Shown one piece after another: positions 8,381-18,332 of a DNA stretch of 64,000 nucleotides. The translations under genes were made by a program, and so were the position numbers. The notes below the pieces were generated by a model that was given only the letters and a program-made list of their open reading frames with translations, was not told the DNA's origin and ran no database searches. The first letter of the stretch is position 1. Each line of letters starts with the position of its first letter. Origin of the DNA: Changshengia sp963803165 (GTDB lineage Bacteria; Chloroflexota; Dormibacteria; Aeolococcales; Aeolococcaceae); contig CAWDLK010000001.1 in assembly GCA_963803165.1 (NCBI GenBank), forward strand, positions 434,001-498,000, in the 5' to 3' direction.

Positions 8381-9604
8381 TCAGGCGCTGTTGGAGACGG
8401 GTTGGAGCGGGAAGTCCGCGTCGAGGGTCGCCTCGTCGATGTGCGTCCGGGCGTGGCGCTCGACGTCCCGCAGCTTGAGGATCTCGGCCGGGGTGATCAG
8501 GGTGATGGCCACCCCGCTGCGCCCGGCCCTGCCGGTGCGGCCGACCCGGTGGAGGTAGTCGTCCGGCGTGCCCGGCACGTCGTAGTTGATGACGTGGCTG
8601 ATGTCGTCGATGTCCAGCCCGCGCGCCGCCACGTTGGTCGCGATCAGGGAGCGCACGTGGGTGGCGACGAACCGCCGCATCGCATCGTCTCGCTCCTTCT
8701 GGGTCAGGTCGCCGTGGAGGACGCCGATGGTGTAGCCGCGCCGCTCGATCTGCACCTGGAGGAGGTCGGCGGTGCGCTTGGTCTCCACGAAGATGAGCGC
8801 CATGGTGACGTCGGGCTGGTCGAGGATGCGGCAGAGGGCGTCCACCTTGTCGGCCCAGCTGGTCCGCACGTAGAGCTGCCGGACCTCCCCGGGGATCTCG
8901 GGCCGGCTGCTCACCTCGACGGTGACCGGCTCGTGCATGTGGCGGGCGGCGATGCGGCGCACCCAGTCGGGCATGGTGGCGCTGAAGAGCAGGGTCTGGC
9001 GCTGCTTGGGACACTCGCGGAGGATCGCCTCGACATCGGGAGCGAAACCCATGTCCAGCATGCGGTCGGCCTCGTCGAGAACCGCGATCCGCACGCCGCC
9101 CAGGGAGAGCGAGCGTCGCTGCAGGTGATCCCGGAGCCGGCCCGGGGTCGCCACCACGATGTGCGGATGCCGGCGCAGCCCGTCCATCTGGCGGGCCATC
9201 GAGTCGCCCCCGTAGATCGCCAGCGAGCGCAGACGGCCGGCGGAGATCCGGGCGAGGTCGTCGTGGACCTGCACGGCGAGCTCGCGGGTGGGACAGAGCA
9301 CCAGCGCCTGGAGCGTGTCGGAGCCCGGGTCGAGCCGTTCCACCATGGGGATCCCGAAAGCGGCGGTCTTGCCGCTCCCGGTGTGGGCCTGGCCGATGAC
9401 GTCACTGCCGAGCAGGGCCGGCGGGATCGCGCCGGTCTGGATCGGGGTCGACTGCGTGAAGCCGAGCTCCGCCACCGTGCGCAGCATCGCCGGGCTCAGG
9501 CCGAGACTCTCGAAACTCTGGGGCGAGTAGAGCGCATCTCGGTCCTCTTCCGCTGCGACAGGAGTGGGTCGGGGTCTGAGGACCGGCGGTCGCCGCGACC
9601 GCAT
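8381..9604 (-). CDS. DEAD-box ATP-dependent RNA helicase
   Basis: 407-aa SF2 helicase with Q motif (FTQSTPIQ), Walker A AHTGSGKT at 73-80, PTRELAVQ, TPGRL, DEAD box VLDEADRMLDMGF, SAT motif, and the C-terminal motifs VETKRTAD, ARGLDID and HRVGRTGRAGR. It lacks the long C-terminal RNA-binding tail of DeaD/CsdA and is nearer RhlE in size. The ATG at 9604 opens the conserved part. A TAGACT hexamer about 30 nt upstream gives a plausible promoter with a short leader. Likely role: RNA remodelling in ribosome assembly or cold response. Confidence 0.93.
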   Translation of the reverse strand: MRSRRPPVLRPRPTPVAAEEDRDALYSPQSFESLGLSPAMLRTVAELGFTQSTPIQTGAIPPALLGSDVIGQAHTGSGKTAAFGIPMVERLDPGSDTLQALVLCPTRELAVQVHDDLARISAGRLRSLAIYGGDSMARQMDGLRRHPHIVVATPGRLRDHLQRRSLSLGGVRIAVLDEADRMLDMGFAPDVEAILRECPKQRQTLLFSATMPDWVRRIAARHMHEPVTVEVSSRPEIPGEVRQLYVRTSWADKVDALCRILDQPDVTMALIFVETKRTADLLQVQIERRGYTIGVLHGDLTQKERDDAMRRFVATHVRSLIATNVAARGLDIDDISHVINYDVPGTPDDYLHRVGRTGRAGRSGVAITLITPAEILKLRDVERHARTHIDEATLDADFPLQPVSNSA

Positions 9605-9633
9605 CGTACTGGAGGAACGCAAACTTGAGAGCA

Positions 9634-9639
9634 AGTCTA
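9634..9639 (-). promoter_or_regulatory. -10 element of the DEAD-box helicase gene
   Basis: TAGACT on the minus strand about 30 nt before ATG 9604. Unlike most promoters here it leaves a short untranslated leader. Confidence 0.35.
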
Positions 9640-9807
9640 CCCGAGCGACGCCCTTCCGCGACTCCTGCGGACAGGATCGGGACATTTCGATCGCGCCGCC
9701 GATCTCCCGCGAGGGTGTTCCAGCCCGCGCCCGGGCCGGGCCCGAGGTCCGTCCGGCCCCACCCCGAAGGGGCCGTGAGGCCGCTGCGACGACCGCGCCG
9801 TGCCCCG

Positions 9808-9813
9808 TACGAT
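9808..9813 (+). promoter_or_regulatory. TANNNT -10 element of the 2-hydroxyacid dehydrogenase (leaderless)
   Basis: TACGAT ends 7 nt before ATG 9821. This spacing favours 9821 over two upstream in-frame starts at 9800 and 9812. Confidence 0.5.
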
Positions 9814-9820
9814 GACGGGG

Positions 9821-10798
9821 ATGCCAGCCGTCCTGTGCACCCTGCCGCTTCCCGATCCCTTCGTGCAGCGGATCTCCCCGGTGGCATCGCTCCGGGTGCT
9901 CGGCCGGCTCCCTGAGCACTCGGAGCTCTGCGCCGCCCTCCGCGCCGAGCCCGTCGACGTCCTCTGTCCCCAGCTCGCCGACGTGGTCGACGGGGAGGTC
10001 CTCGACGCCGGCCTGCCCAGCCTGCGCGGCGTGTGCGTCTACGCGGTGGGGTACAACAACGTCGACGTCGCGGCGGCCACCGGGCGCGGCATCGCGGTCG
10101 GCCACACCCCGGGAGTGCTCACCGACGCCACCGCCGACCTCACCATGGCCCTGCTGCTGGCGGTCGCGCGCCGGCTGGTCGAGGGCGACGCCGCCCTGCG
10201 CGCGGGTGAGTTCCGGGGCTGGGAGCCCGGCTACATGCTGGGCCTGGAGCTGCGCGACGCCCTCCTCGGCATCGTCGGCTTCGGCCGGATCGGTCAGGCG
10301 GTCGCGCGACGGGCTCGCGGCTTCGGCATGCGCATCGCCGCCTGCGGCCACCGAGAGGTCCAGGTCCCCGAAGATCTGGCCGGATCTGTCCATATCTATG
10401 AGGAGCTGGATTCCATGCTGGCCGAGAGCGACGTGATCACCCTGCACACACCGCTGACCCCCCAGACCCGCCACCTCATCGACGCGACGGCGCTGCGGCG
10501 GATGAAGCCCTCGGCCATCCTCATCAACGCCGCCCGGGGCCCGGTGGTCGACGAGCGCGCCCTGGTCGAGGCCCTCCGCGAGGGCCGGATCGCGGGCTGC
10601 GGCCTGGACGTCTACGAGGACGAGCCCCGTCTGGCCCCGGGCCTGGCGGACTGCCGCAACGCCGTGCTGACGCCGCACCTGGGCAGCGCCACGGGGAGGA
10701 CGCGCTCGGCGATGGCCGAGCTGACCGCCGCCAACGCGCTCGCCGTGCTGGCCGGTGACCTGCCCGTTCACTGCGTCAACCCCGAGGTGCGCCGGTGA
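9821..10798 (+). CDS. D-isomer-specific 2-hydroxyacid dehydrogenase
   Basis: 325-aa NAD(P)-dependent dehydrogenase of the glyoxylate/hydroxypyruvate reductase type. The Rossmann motif is GIVGFGRIGQAVARRA. The catalytic triad is visible as Arg in NAARGPVVDE, Glu in DVYEDEP and His in LTPHLGSATG. YAVGYNNVDV and TADLTMALLLA are typical of the GyaR branch. With the glycerate kinase at 61-62 kb it could feed glyoxylate or hydroxypyruvate to glycerate, but that link is inference. Its GTGA end overlaps the next gene's start. Confidence 0.9.
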   Translation: MPAVLCTLPLPDPFVQRISPVASLRVLGRLPEHSELCAALRAEPVDVLCPQLADVVDGEVLDAGLPSLRGVCVYAVGYNNVDVAAATGRGIAVGHTPGVLTDATADLTMALLLAVARRLVEGDAALRAGEFRGWEPGYMLGLELRDALLGIVGFGRIGQAVARRARGFGMRIAACGHREVQVPEDLAGSVHIYEELDSMLAESDVITLHTPLTPQTRHLIDATALRRMKPSAILINAARGPVVDERALVEALREGRIAGCGLDVYEDEPRLAPGLADCRNAVLTPHLGSATGRTRSAMAELTAANALAVLAGDLPVHCVNPEVRR

Positions 10799-11673
10799 TC
10801 GGGCGCAGCGCGCCCCCGCCGCTCGCCCGGGCGACCCTGCCGGAGCGGGTCGAGATGGTCGTCCTCGACCTCGACGGCACCTGCCTCGACCTCCAGCAGC
10901 AGCTCCACCCGCGGATCGAGGCCGCCGTGCTCCAGGCGGGGGAGCGGGTGCCGGTGGTGATCGCCACCGGACGGATGTACCGCTCCGCTCTCCCCTGGGC
11001 GCGGCGGCTGGGGGTCCGGGCTCCCCTGATCTGCTACCAGGGCGCCCTGGTCCAGGCGATGCCCGATCCCGACCCCGGCGAGGGCCTCGCCTACGGCCGG
11101 CTGATCAGCGCCGAGGTGCTCGACCCCGACGTGGCCCGGCTCGCCATCGAGGTGGCCCGCGAGCACGGGTGGCACCGCCAGGCCTACGTGGACGACGTGC
11201 TCCTCTGCGAGGAGGACCGGGTGGAGGCCCGCCTCTACGCCCACGTCGGGGCGGTCGCCATCCAGTTCGTCGACGACCTGGCGGCCGCGGTCCAGGGCGG
11301 GACGGTCAAGGTCGTCTGCGTCAACCTCGACCCCGAGGAGGCGGCCCGCTGCCGGATGGCGATGACCGCCGCGCTGGGAGACCGGGCGCGGGTGACCCCG
11401 TCGCTCCCCCAGTTCCTCGAGGTGGCCAGCCCGCGGGCGGGCAAGGGGCCGGCGGTGGTGCGGGTCGCCGCCGCCCTCGGCGTCGAGCCGGCCCGGGTGG
11501 TCGCCGTCGGGGACGCCCCCAACGACGTCGACATGCTGGAGGCCGTGGGCTTCGGGGTGGCCGTGGAGGGCGCCCTCGAGGAGGTCCTGGGCGCCGCCGA
11601 CGCCACCTGCCCTCCCCCGGATCGGGCCGGGGTGGCCGACCTCCTCGCCGCTCTCGGGCTGGCCGCGGCGTAG
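10795..11673 (+). CDS. Cof-type HAD phosphatase
   Basis: 292-aa haloacid dehalogenase with the nucleophile motif VVLDLDGTC (Asp25 and Asp27), IATGRM (motif II), a Lys in ASPRAGKGPA and motif IV VGDAPNDVDML. The cap inserted between motifs II and III is of the Cof (C2) type. Such enzymes dephosphorylate sugar phosphates, nucleotides or PLP; the substrate here is unknown. The GTG start overlaps the dehydrogenase stop by 4 nt, so the two are an operon. Confidence 0.88.
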   Translation: MIGRSAPPPLARATLPERVEMVVLDLDGTCLDLQQQLHPRIEAAVLQAGERVPVVIATGRMYRSALPWARRLGVRAPLICYQGALVQAMPDPDPGEGLAYGRLISAEVLDPDVARLAIEVAREHGWHRQAYVDDVLLCEEDRVEARLYAHVGAVAIQFVDDLAAAVQGGTVKVVCVNLDPEEAARCRMAMTAALGDRARVTPSLPQFLEVASPRAGKGPAVVRVAAALGVEPARVVAVGDAPNDVDMLEAVGFGVAVEGALEEVLGAADATCPPPDRAGVADLLAALGLAAA

Positions 11674-11696
11674 CCTGCGCAGGCCGGCGGCCTCAG

Positions 11697-11720
11697 GAGG
11701 CGGCTCTCCCGCCCGCCTCC
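11697..11720. terminator. hairpin between convergent genes
   Basis: An 8-bp perfect stem (GGAGGCGG / CCGCCTCC) with an 8-nt loop lies between the HAD gene and the methyltransferase. There is no U tract; it could act on either strand. Confidence 0.4.
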
Positions 11721-11792
11721 GCGGTGACCCTCTCCCTCTCCGCCACCGGGGCTCACCCCTCGCTCCCTCCGGTTCACCGGGCACTCTTACGC

Positions 11793-12626
11793 TTAGAGCA
11801 AACTATTCGTCAAGGGCGTATCAGGCTCGGGCGCACGCCCGCCGCCACCCGGAAGGCGCCCCCACATCAGGATCCGCTTGAAGGCGTAGAGGTAGGGCCG
11901 GGCGTCGCCGAGGGCGCGGCGCAGCCGGCGCCCGTACTCCTCGACGAACGCCGAGTACTCCGGCGGCTCGAGGACGCGCGTGAAGCGGGTGAGGGAGGTC
12001 CCCTTCATCCACTCCACCACGTCCGCGGCCGAGGCGAGGCGATGTGCGTACACCTGGAGGCGCACGTGCTGGCGCTCGAATCCCAGCGCGTCGAGGAGCT
12101 CTGCGTACTCCTCGGGGCGGAGCACGTGGGCGGCGACGGGGTCGACCGGGGCCGCCGGCCCCAGCCGTTCCGCGGCCAGCTCGCGGAGCACGGCGTGCGA
12201 GCGGTGGTCGGCGTTGGCGGGGACCTGCACGGCGAGCTGACCGCCCTCGCCGAGAGCGGCCCGCCAGCGCTCCAGCACCACGGGGTGGTCGGGGACCCAC
12301 TGCAGCGCCGCGTTGCTGAAGACGACGTCGAAGTCCGATCCGCTCCAGCCCCCGATGTCGCCACCGGCGAAGGTCACCGTCCCGCCCGCCCGCGCCGCGG
12401 CCCGCTCCAGCATCGACGGGGAGAGGTCGATGCCGAGGGTGCTCGCGGCCTCCAGATCCCGGTGCAGCGCCACGGTGAGGCGGCCGTCGCCGCAGCCCAG
12501 GTCCACCACCCGCGGCGACGCCACCGGCGCGAGCAGGGCGCGGAGGTCCCAGAAGGGCTGCTCCCGCTCGCCGGCGAAGCGGTTGTACTGCTCCGGATCC
12601 CAGGTCGAGGCGCCGCCGCTGCTCAT
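11793..12626 (-). CDS. tam: trans-aconitate 2-methyltransferase-like SAM methyltransferase
   Basis: 277-aa class I methyltransferase. The opening WDPEQYNRFAGERE, motif I VVDLGCGDGRLT, SNAALQWVPDH, and the C-terminal part (ADVVEWMKGTSL, FVEEYGRRLRRA, LYAFKRILMWGR) follow the Tam family end to end. Tam esterifies trans-aconitate and relieves aconitase inhibition. The ATG at 12626 is preferred over a TTG two codons earlier; a TAGGCT hexamer lies 9 nt upstream. Confidence 0.85.
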   Translation of the reverse strand: MSSGGASTWDPEQYNRFAGEREQPFWDLRALLAPVASPRVVDLGCGDGRLTVALHRDLEAASTLGIDLSPSMLERAAARAGGTVTFAGGDIGGWSGSDFDVVFSNAALQWVPDHPVVLERWRAALGEGGQLAVQVPANADHRSHAVLRELAAERLGPAAPVDPVAAHVLRPEEYAELLDALGFERQHVRLQVYAHRLASAADVVEWMKGTSLTRFTRVLEPPEYSAFVEEYGRRLRRALGDARPYLYAFKRILMWGRLPGGGGRAPEPDTPLTNSLL

Positions 12627-12700
12627 CGGCAACCCAGCCTACCCGGCTCGCGCCGCCTCGCGCCGGAGGTGAGGTGCAGAGCCATACTCCGTTCCCGCGC

Positions 12701-13342
12701 ATGCCGCTCCTCTTCTGCGACCTGGACAACACGCTCATCGACCGGGCGGCGGGGTACCGCGCCTGGGCCGAGCACTGGGTGGCCGCGCTCGGCGGCGGGC
12801 CGCCGGACGTGGAGTGGCTGGTTGAGATCGACCGCGACGGTTTCCGGGAGCGCGAGCCCCTCTTCGCGGAGGTCAGGGCCCGGTGGCGCCTCGACGCCCC
12901 GGTGGCGGAGCTGATCGAGCGCTACCGCCGCGAGTACCCCGCCTTCGTGCCGCCGATCGGCACGGGGGTAGCGGAGGGCCTGGCCGCGCTGCGCCGCCGC
13001 GGCTGGACGATCGCGGTCGTGACCAACGGTCCCCCCTCCCAGCGGGTCAAGCTGGAGCGGTCCGGGCTCCTCCCCCTGGTCGACGTCGTGGCCATCTCCG
13101 ACGAGCTCGGCGTGAGCAAGCCGGACCGGCGCATCTTCGAGGCGGCCGCCCGGGAGGCCGGCTCCGGGGTCGGCGAGGCGTGGCTGGTGGGGGACAGCCC
13201 CGAGGCCGACATCGCCGCCGCGGTGGAGATGGGGATCCCGGGGATCTGGCTCCGCCGGGGCCGCTCCTGGACGGAGACACGGTGGCGGCCCCACGCCGTC
13301 GCGGAGAGCATCGAGGAGGCCCTCGGCCTGGTCTCCGGCTGA
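12701..13342 (+). CDS. HAD-superfamily hydrolase
   Basis: 213-aa HAD phosphatase of subfamily I: LLFCDLDNTLIDR (nucleophile), AVVTNGPPSQRVKLE (motif II), SKPDRRIFEAA (Lys) and WLVGDSPEADIAAA (motif IV). It resembles YjjG-like or phosphoglycolate-phosphatase-like enzymes; the substrate is not known. The ATG at 12701 begins just before the first strand. A GTG at 12674 in the same frame, next to a GGAGGTGAG stretch, is a possible alternative that adds nine residues. Confidence 0.85.
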   Translation: MPLLFCDLDNTLIDRAAGYRAWAEHWVAALGGGPPDVEWLVEIDRDGFREREPLFAEVRARWRLDAPVAELIERYRREYPAFVPPIGTGVAEGLAALRRRGWTIAVVTNGPPSQRVKLERSGLLPLVDVVAISDELGVSKPDRRIFEAAAREAGSGVGEAWLVGDSPEADIAAAVEMGIPGIWLRRGRSWTETRWRPHAVAESIEEALGLVSG

Positions 13343-13403
13343 GCCCGCGGTGAGGCGCCGGCCGGCTCGGGGCGGCGCCGCCTGAGCCCGGCCCCCCCGG
13401 CGG

Positions 13404-13420
13404 GCCGCTCTCGGAGCGGC
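13404..13420. terminator. hairpin between convergent genes
   Basis: A 7-bp perfect stem (GCCGCTC / GAGCGGC) with a 3-nt loop in the gap between the HAD gene and the drug exporter. No T tract follows; it could terminate in both directions. Confidence 0.4.
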
Positions 13421-13436
13421 GGCCGCGCCCGGAGCC

Positions 13437-15146
13437 CTACCCGACGACCACCATCTCGGACTCCTCCTCCGCCCTCACCTCCAGGGAGGCCTCCGCAGCG
13501 CCCCGGTGGCTGCCCCGCAGCGGGATCTCGCGGAGCAGGAGGGTGGCGCCCAGCCCGAGCACGGCGCCCACCAGCGCCACCCAGAAGACCTCGCCGAGCG
13601 CGAAGGACATGGCGTCGTGGAGGGCGCTGACGATCTGGCCGAGGTAGGGCTGCACGGCCGCCCGCTCGGCGGCGGGCACGGTCTGGAGGATGGTCTGGCC
13701 GAGATTGCCGACCGAGGCGATGTTGTTCTCGGAGAAGGCGCCGCTGGCCGCGAAGTGGGAGGTGATCTGGCTGGGGAGGTGGGCGGCGGCGAGCTGCCGG
13801 GGCAGCTGCGTGGAGAGGCCCTGGGTGAAGACGGTGCCCGCCACCGCCAGGCCCACCACGCCGCCGACCTGGCGGAGGAAGGTGAGCGTGCTGGTCGCCG
13901 TGCCCAGCCGCTCGGGCGGCGCCGCGTTCTGGATGACCACCGTGAACACCGACATCGAAGGGCCGATGCCGAGCCCGGTGAGGGCCAGCCAAAGCCACAG
14001 CGTCGGGGTCGAGGTGGTCGGGCTCAGATGGGTCAGCAGGAAGCTGCCCACCACGAGGATGGTGAGCCCGGTGAGGAGCAGGGTCTTGTAGCGCCCGGTG
14101 CGGGTGAGGAAGATCCCGGCGCCGACGCTGGTGCTGATCAGGCCGACGAGGAGCGGCCACATCGAGTAGCCGGAGGCGGTCGCGCTCACCCCCTGCACCA
14201 CCTGGAAGTAGAGGGGGATGAAGATCACCGCCGCGAACATGCTGGAGGCGACCATGAAGGTGGCGATGTTGGTGGCGGCGAGCGTCCGGGTCGAGAAGAG
14301 GTCGAGGGGGATGATGGGGTGCTGCGCTCGCGCCTCGTTGACGATGAACAGGGCCATCAGCAGGAGACCGGCCACGATCAGCCCGCCCACCCGCCAGTCG
14401 GTCCAGGCGTAGAGGTTGCCGTTGCCTCCGGTGATCCCCTTGAAGGTCAGCCCGATGAGGATGGGGATCACCCCGACCGTGAAGATCGCGATGCCCGAGT
14501 AGTCGAGGTCGCGGAGCCGGGCGGCGGTGCTCTTGAGGTTGGGCAGGCGGGTGGTGATGGCGTAGAGGGCGGCGATCCCCACCGGGACGTTGACGTAGAA
14601 GATCCAGTGCCAGCTGATGTCGTCGGTGATGATCCCGCCGAGGAACGGCCCCACGATGAAGCTGATCCCGAACACGGCGCCGAACAGCCCCTGGTAGCGG
14701 CCCCGCTCGCGAGGGGTGAAGAGGTCGCCCACCACCGCCAGCGAGATGGGGAAGAGGGCGCCGGCGCCCAGCCCCTGCACGGCCCGGAAGGCGATCAGCT
14801 CGCCCATGCTCTGGGAGAGCCCGGAGAGCGCGGAGCCGGCGAGGAAGATGAGGATGCCGACGATCAGCATCCGCTGCCGTCCGAAGACGTCGCCGAGCTT
14901 GCCGTAGATCGGCACGGTGATGGTGCTGGTCAGCAGGTACGCGGTCACCACCCACGTGTACAGATCGCTGCCCTTGAGATCGCTCACGATGCGGGGCAGC
15001 GCCACCCCCACGATGGTCTGGTCCAGGGCGCTCAGGAAGAGGCCGAGGAGGACGGCCACCATGACGATCAGCTTCTCCCGGGTGGGCAGGTCGAGGGTGG
15101 CGTGCTCGGTCCTGGCGGGGAGTGCGGCGCGGACGCGCTCGGACAC
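13437..15146 (-). CDS. DHA2-family (EmrB/QacA) MFS drug exporter
   Basis: 569-aa transporter with about 14 hydrophobic helices. Motif D1, LDQTIVGVALPRI, is in helix 1, motif A GKLGDVFGRQRM follows helix 2, and motif C GPFLGGIITDDISWHWIFYVNVPVG is characteristic of proton/drug antiporters. A periplasmic-type loop of about 70 residues precedes the last helix. The GTG start has a CAGGAG ribosome-binding site 7 nt upstream, one of the clear leadered genes here. It is divergent from a Fur-family regulator, but no shared operator is obvious in the gap. Substrate unknown. Confidence 0.92.
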   Translation of the reverse strand: MSERVRAALPARTEHATLDLPTREKLIVMVAVLLGLFLSALDQTIVGVALPRIVSDLKGSDLYTWVVTAYLLTSTITVPIYGKLGDVFGRQRMLIVGILIFLAGSALSGLSQSMGELIAFRAVQGLGAGALFPISLAVVGDLFTPRERGRYQGLFGAVFGISFIVGPFLGGIITDDISWHWIFYVNVPVGIAALYAITTRLPNLKSTAARLRDLDYSGIAIFTVGVIPILIGLTFKGITGGNGNLYAWTDWRVGGLIVAGLLLMALFIVNEARAQHPIIPLDLFSTRTLAATNIATFMVASSMFAAVIFIPLYFQVVQGVSATASGYSMWPLLVGLISTSVGAGIFLTRTGRYKTLLLTGLTILVVGSFLLTHLSPTTSTPTLWLWLALTGLGIGPSMSVFTVVIQNAAPPERLGTATSTLTFLRQVGGVVGLAVAGTVFTQGLSTQLPRQLAAAHLPSQITSHFAASGAFSENNIASVGNLGQTILQTVPAAERAAVQPYLGQIVSALHDAMSFALGEVFWVALVGAVLGLGATLLLREIPLRGSHRGAAEASLEVRAEEESEMVVVG

Positions 15147-15249
15147 CGTGAATCTCCTGGGTGTGGGCTCCGTCCTCTAGTTTGCTACGTGAGGGCCGGA
15201 GCACGGCCGCGGCGCCGCCGGGCCCGGGTGCGTCAGCCGCCCCGCCGGG

Positions 15250-15255
15250 TAGACT
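15250..15255 (+). promoter_or_regulatory. TANNNT -10 element of the Fur-family gene (leaderless)
   Basis: TAGACT lies 7 nt before ATG 15263; no ribosome-binding site is seen. It selects 15263 over upstream in-frame starts. Confidence 0.5.
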
Positions 15256-15262
15256 TGCGCCG

Positions 15263-15721
15263 ATGAGGTCGCCCACCGCAAAGGCGCCACGGGGCGGCGA
15301 GGCGGCGGCCCGGATCACCCTCCACGCCGCCGGCCTCCGTGCCACCCCGCAGCGGCTCGCCGTCCTCGCCGTCGCCGCCCGGGCGGGGGGAGCCCACCTG
15401 AGCGCCGAGGACGTCTGGCGGCGGCTCCGGCAGGGCGGCGGGGAGATGGATCGCTCCACCGTCTATCGCGTCCTCGCCGACCTCACCGAGGCGGGCCTCC
15501 TCGAGCAGGTGCGGCTCGGCGACGACATCGCCCGCTTCGAGATCCAGGACGTGGCTCACCACCACGCCGTGTGCACGCTCTGCGGGGCCACCGAGGACGT
15601 GAGCGTCGAGGCGGTCCACGCTCTCGCCTCCCGCCTGCGCCGGGACACCGGGTTCGCGCTCGGCCATCATCCCCTCCTCCTCCCCGGCCTCTGCGCCCGC
15701 TGCGCCGCCCCCCGGGACTGA
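15263..15721 (+). CDS. Fur-family metal-dependent repressor
   Basis: 152-aa regulator. The winged helix reads GLRATPQRLAVL, LSAEDVWRRL, DRSTVYRVLADLTEAGLLEQV. The dimerisation/metal domain has AHHHAVCTLCG and a second pair, CARC, so the structural Cys4 zinc site is complete. Fur, Zur and PerR cannot be told apart by eye. No Fur-like inverted repeat is evident in its own promoter or in that of the divergent exporter. Confidence 0.9.
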   Translation: MRSPTAKAPRGGEAAARITLHAAGLRATPQRLAVLAVAARAGGAHLSAEDVWRRLRQGGGEMDRSTVYRVLADLTEAGLLEQVRLGDDIARFEIQDVAHHHAVCTLCGATEDVSVEAVHALASRLRRDTGFALGHHPLLLPGLCARCAAPRD

Positions 15722-15742
15722 CCACCCGCCGGCTCCGGGGCG

Positions 15743-17175
<1,433 letters not shown>

Positions 17176-17176
<1 letters not shown>

Positions 17177-18288
17177 CAGCGTCTCTCCCCCTTGGGAACC
17201 ACCATCTCGAACTCCGCCCCCCTGCCCGGCTCGGATCGTGCCGTCACGCTCCCTCCGTGGCGCTCGCAGACGGTCCTGACGATGTAGAGGCCGAGCCCGC
17301 TGCCGGGGACCTTGCGGTGACGCTCCGCCGCCGAGCGGTAGTACTTGTCGAAGAGCTTCTCCGCGTCCTCCGGAGCGAATCCCGGACCCTGGTCGCCGAC
17401 GGTGACGTGCACCTGCCCGTCCTGCTCCCAGCCCTTGACGGTGATGGTGGACCCGTTGGGCGAGTGCTTCACGGCGTTGCCCAGGATGTTGGTCAGGGCC
17501 AGGGTCAGCCGGCGACGATCGCCGCGAAAGGTCACGTCACCCGCGGCCTCCTGCACCAGCGCGCAATCGCGCAGCTTGGCCTCCATCGCCACCGCCTCGA
17601 CGCCGCCGCTGATCAGATCGGCCAACCCGATCGGCTCCATGGTCAGCCTGTCCTCGGGGTCCTCCAGGCGAGAGAGCTCGGCGAGCGCGTTGACCATCCG
17701 CACCATCATCTCGGTGCTGGCCGTGATCCCGTCGATGGCGACGGTCGCCGAGTCCGGCATCTGGCCGAGCATGCCGGTGGAGAGCAGCTGCCCGTAGCTG
17801 TTGAGGATGGTGAGCGGTCGGCGCAGCTCGTGCATGGTGATCGAGAGGGAGGTTCCGCGTGCGCTGTTGGCCGTGGTCATGGTGGCGATCTGCTGTGCCA
17901 GCCGGCGGGTCACGGTGACGCTGAGGCGGGTGGCGATGGCGGTCAGGTCCTCGGCCGCGTCGAGGGCGAGGGAGAGCTGCGAAGCCGTGTCGAGCCCGGC
18001 TTCGACGGCGGCCTTGGCCGTCGCGGGCCGGAGGGCGGCGAGGTGGAGCAGCGCCTTCTCCAAGTGCTGGTCGAGATCCTGCACCCTTTCGAAATCGACC
18101 TCGGAGAAGGCCATCAGCGGGCCGAGGTCGTCCGCGGAGAGAGCCACCAGGGCGGCGCTCAGGAATTGGCGCGGCCCGCGAGCGGCCCCGGTCGTGCGTT
18201 GCTCGGGCGCGGTGCCCTGGAGCTGAGCCCATATCTCGGCGACACGCTCGGAGTGGGCGGCGAGAAAGTCGGCGAGCTGCCCGGTCAT
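17176..18288 (-). CDS. sensor histidine kinase, soluble
   Basis: 370 aa with no membrane segment. Residues 1-130 are a helical region resembling RsbR/RsbRD-type N-terminal domains (LADFLAAHSERVAEIWAQ). An H-box follows (SITMHELRRPLTILNSYGQLL), then the ATPase domain with N-box ILGNAVKHSPNG, G1 DQGPGFAPEDA and G2 GSGLGLYIV. No response regulator is adjacent, so it is an orphan kinase. A TACACT hexamer 9 nt before ATG 18288 supports this start over GTG 18306. fumC follows with a 1-nt overlap. Confidence 0.88.
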
Positions 18289-18332
18289 GCCCCGCCGAGT
18301 GTACACGCGTCCGGCGCGAACGGCTCCGATGG

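Noticed and set aside
15147..15262. Fur or Zur box between the exporter and the Fur-family gene
   Set aside because: No 19-bp inverted repeat resembling either consensus is present.
13506..15266. Long plus-strand frame opposite the DHA2 exporter
   Set aside because: The translation is rich in Glu, Gly, His and Asp repeats without any fold, and the other strand encodes a complete transporter.
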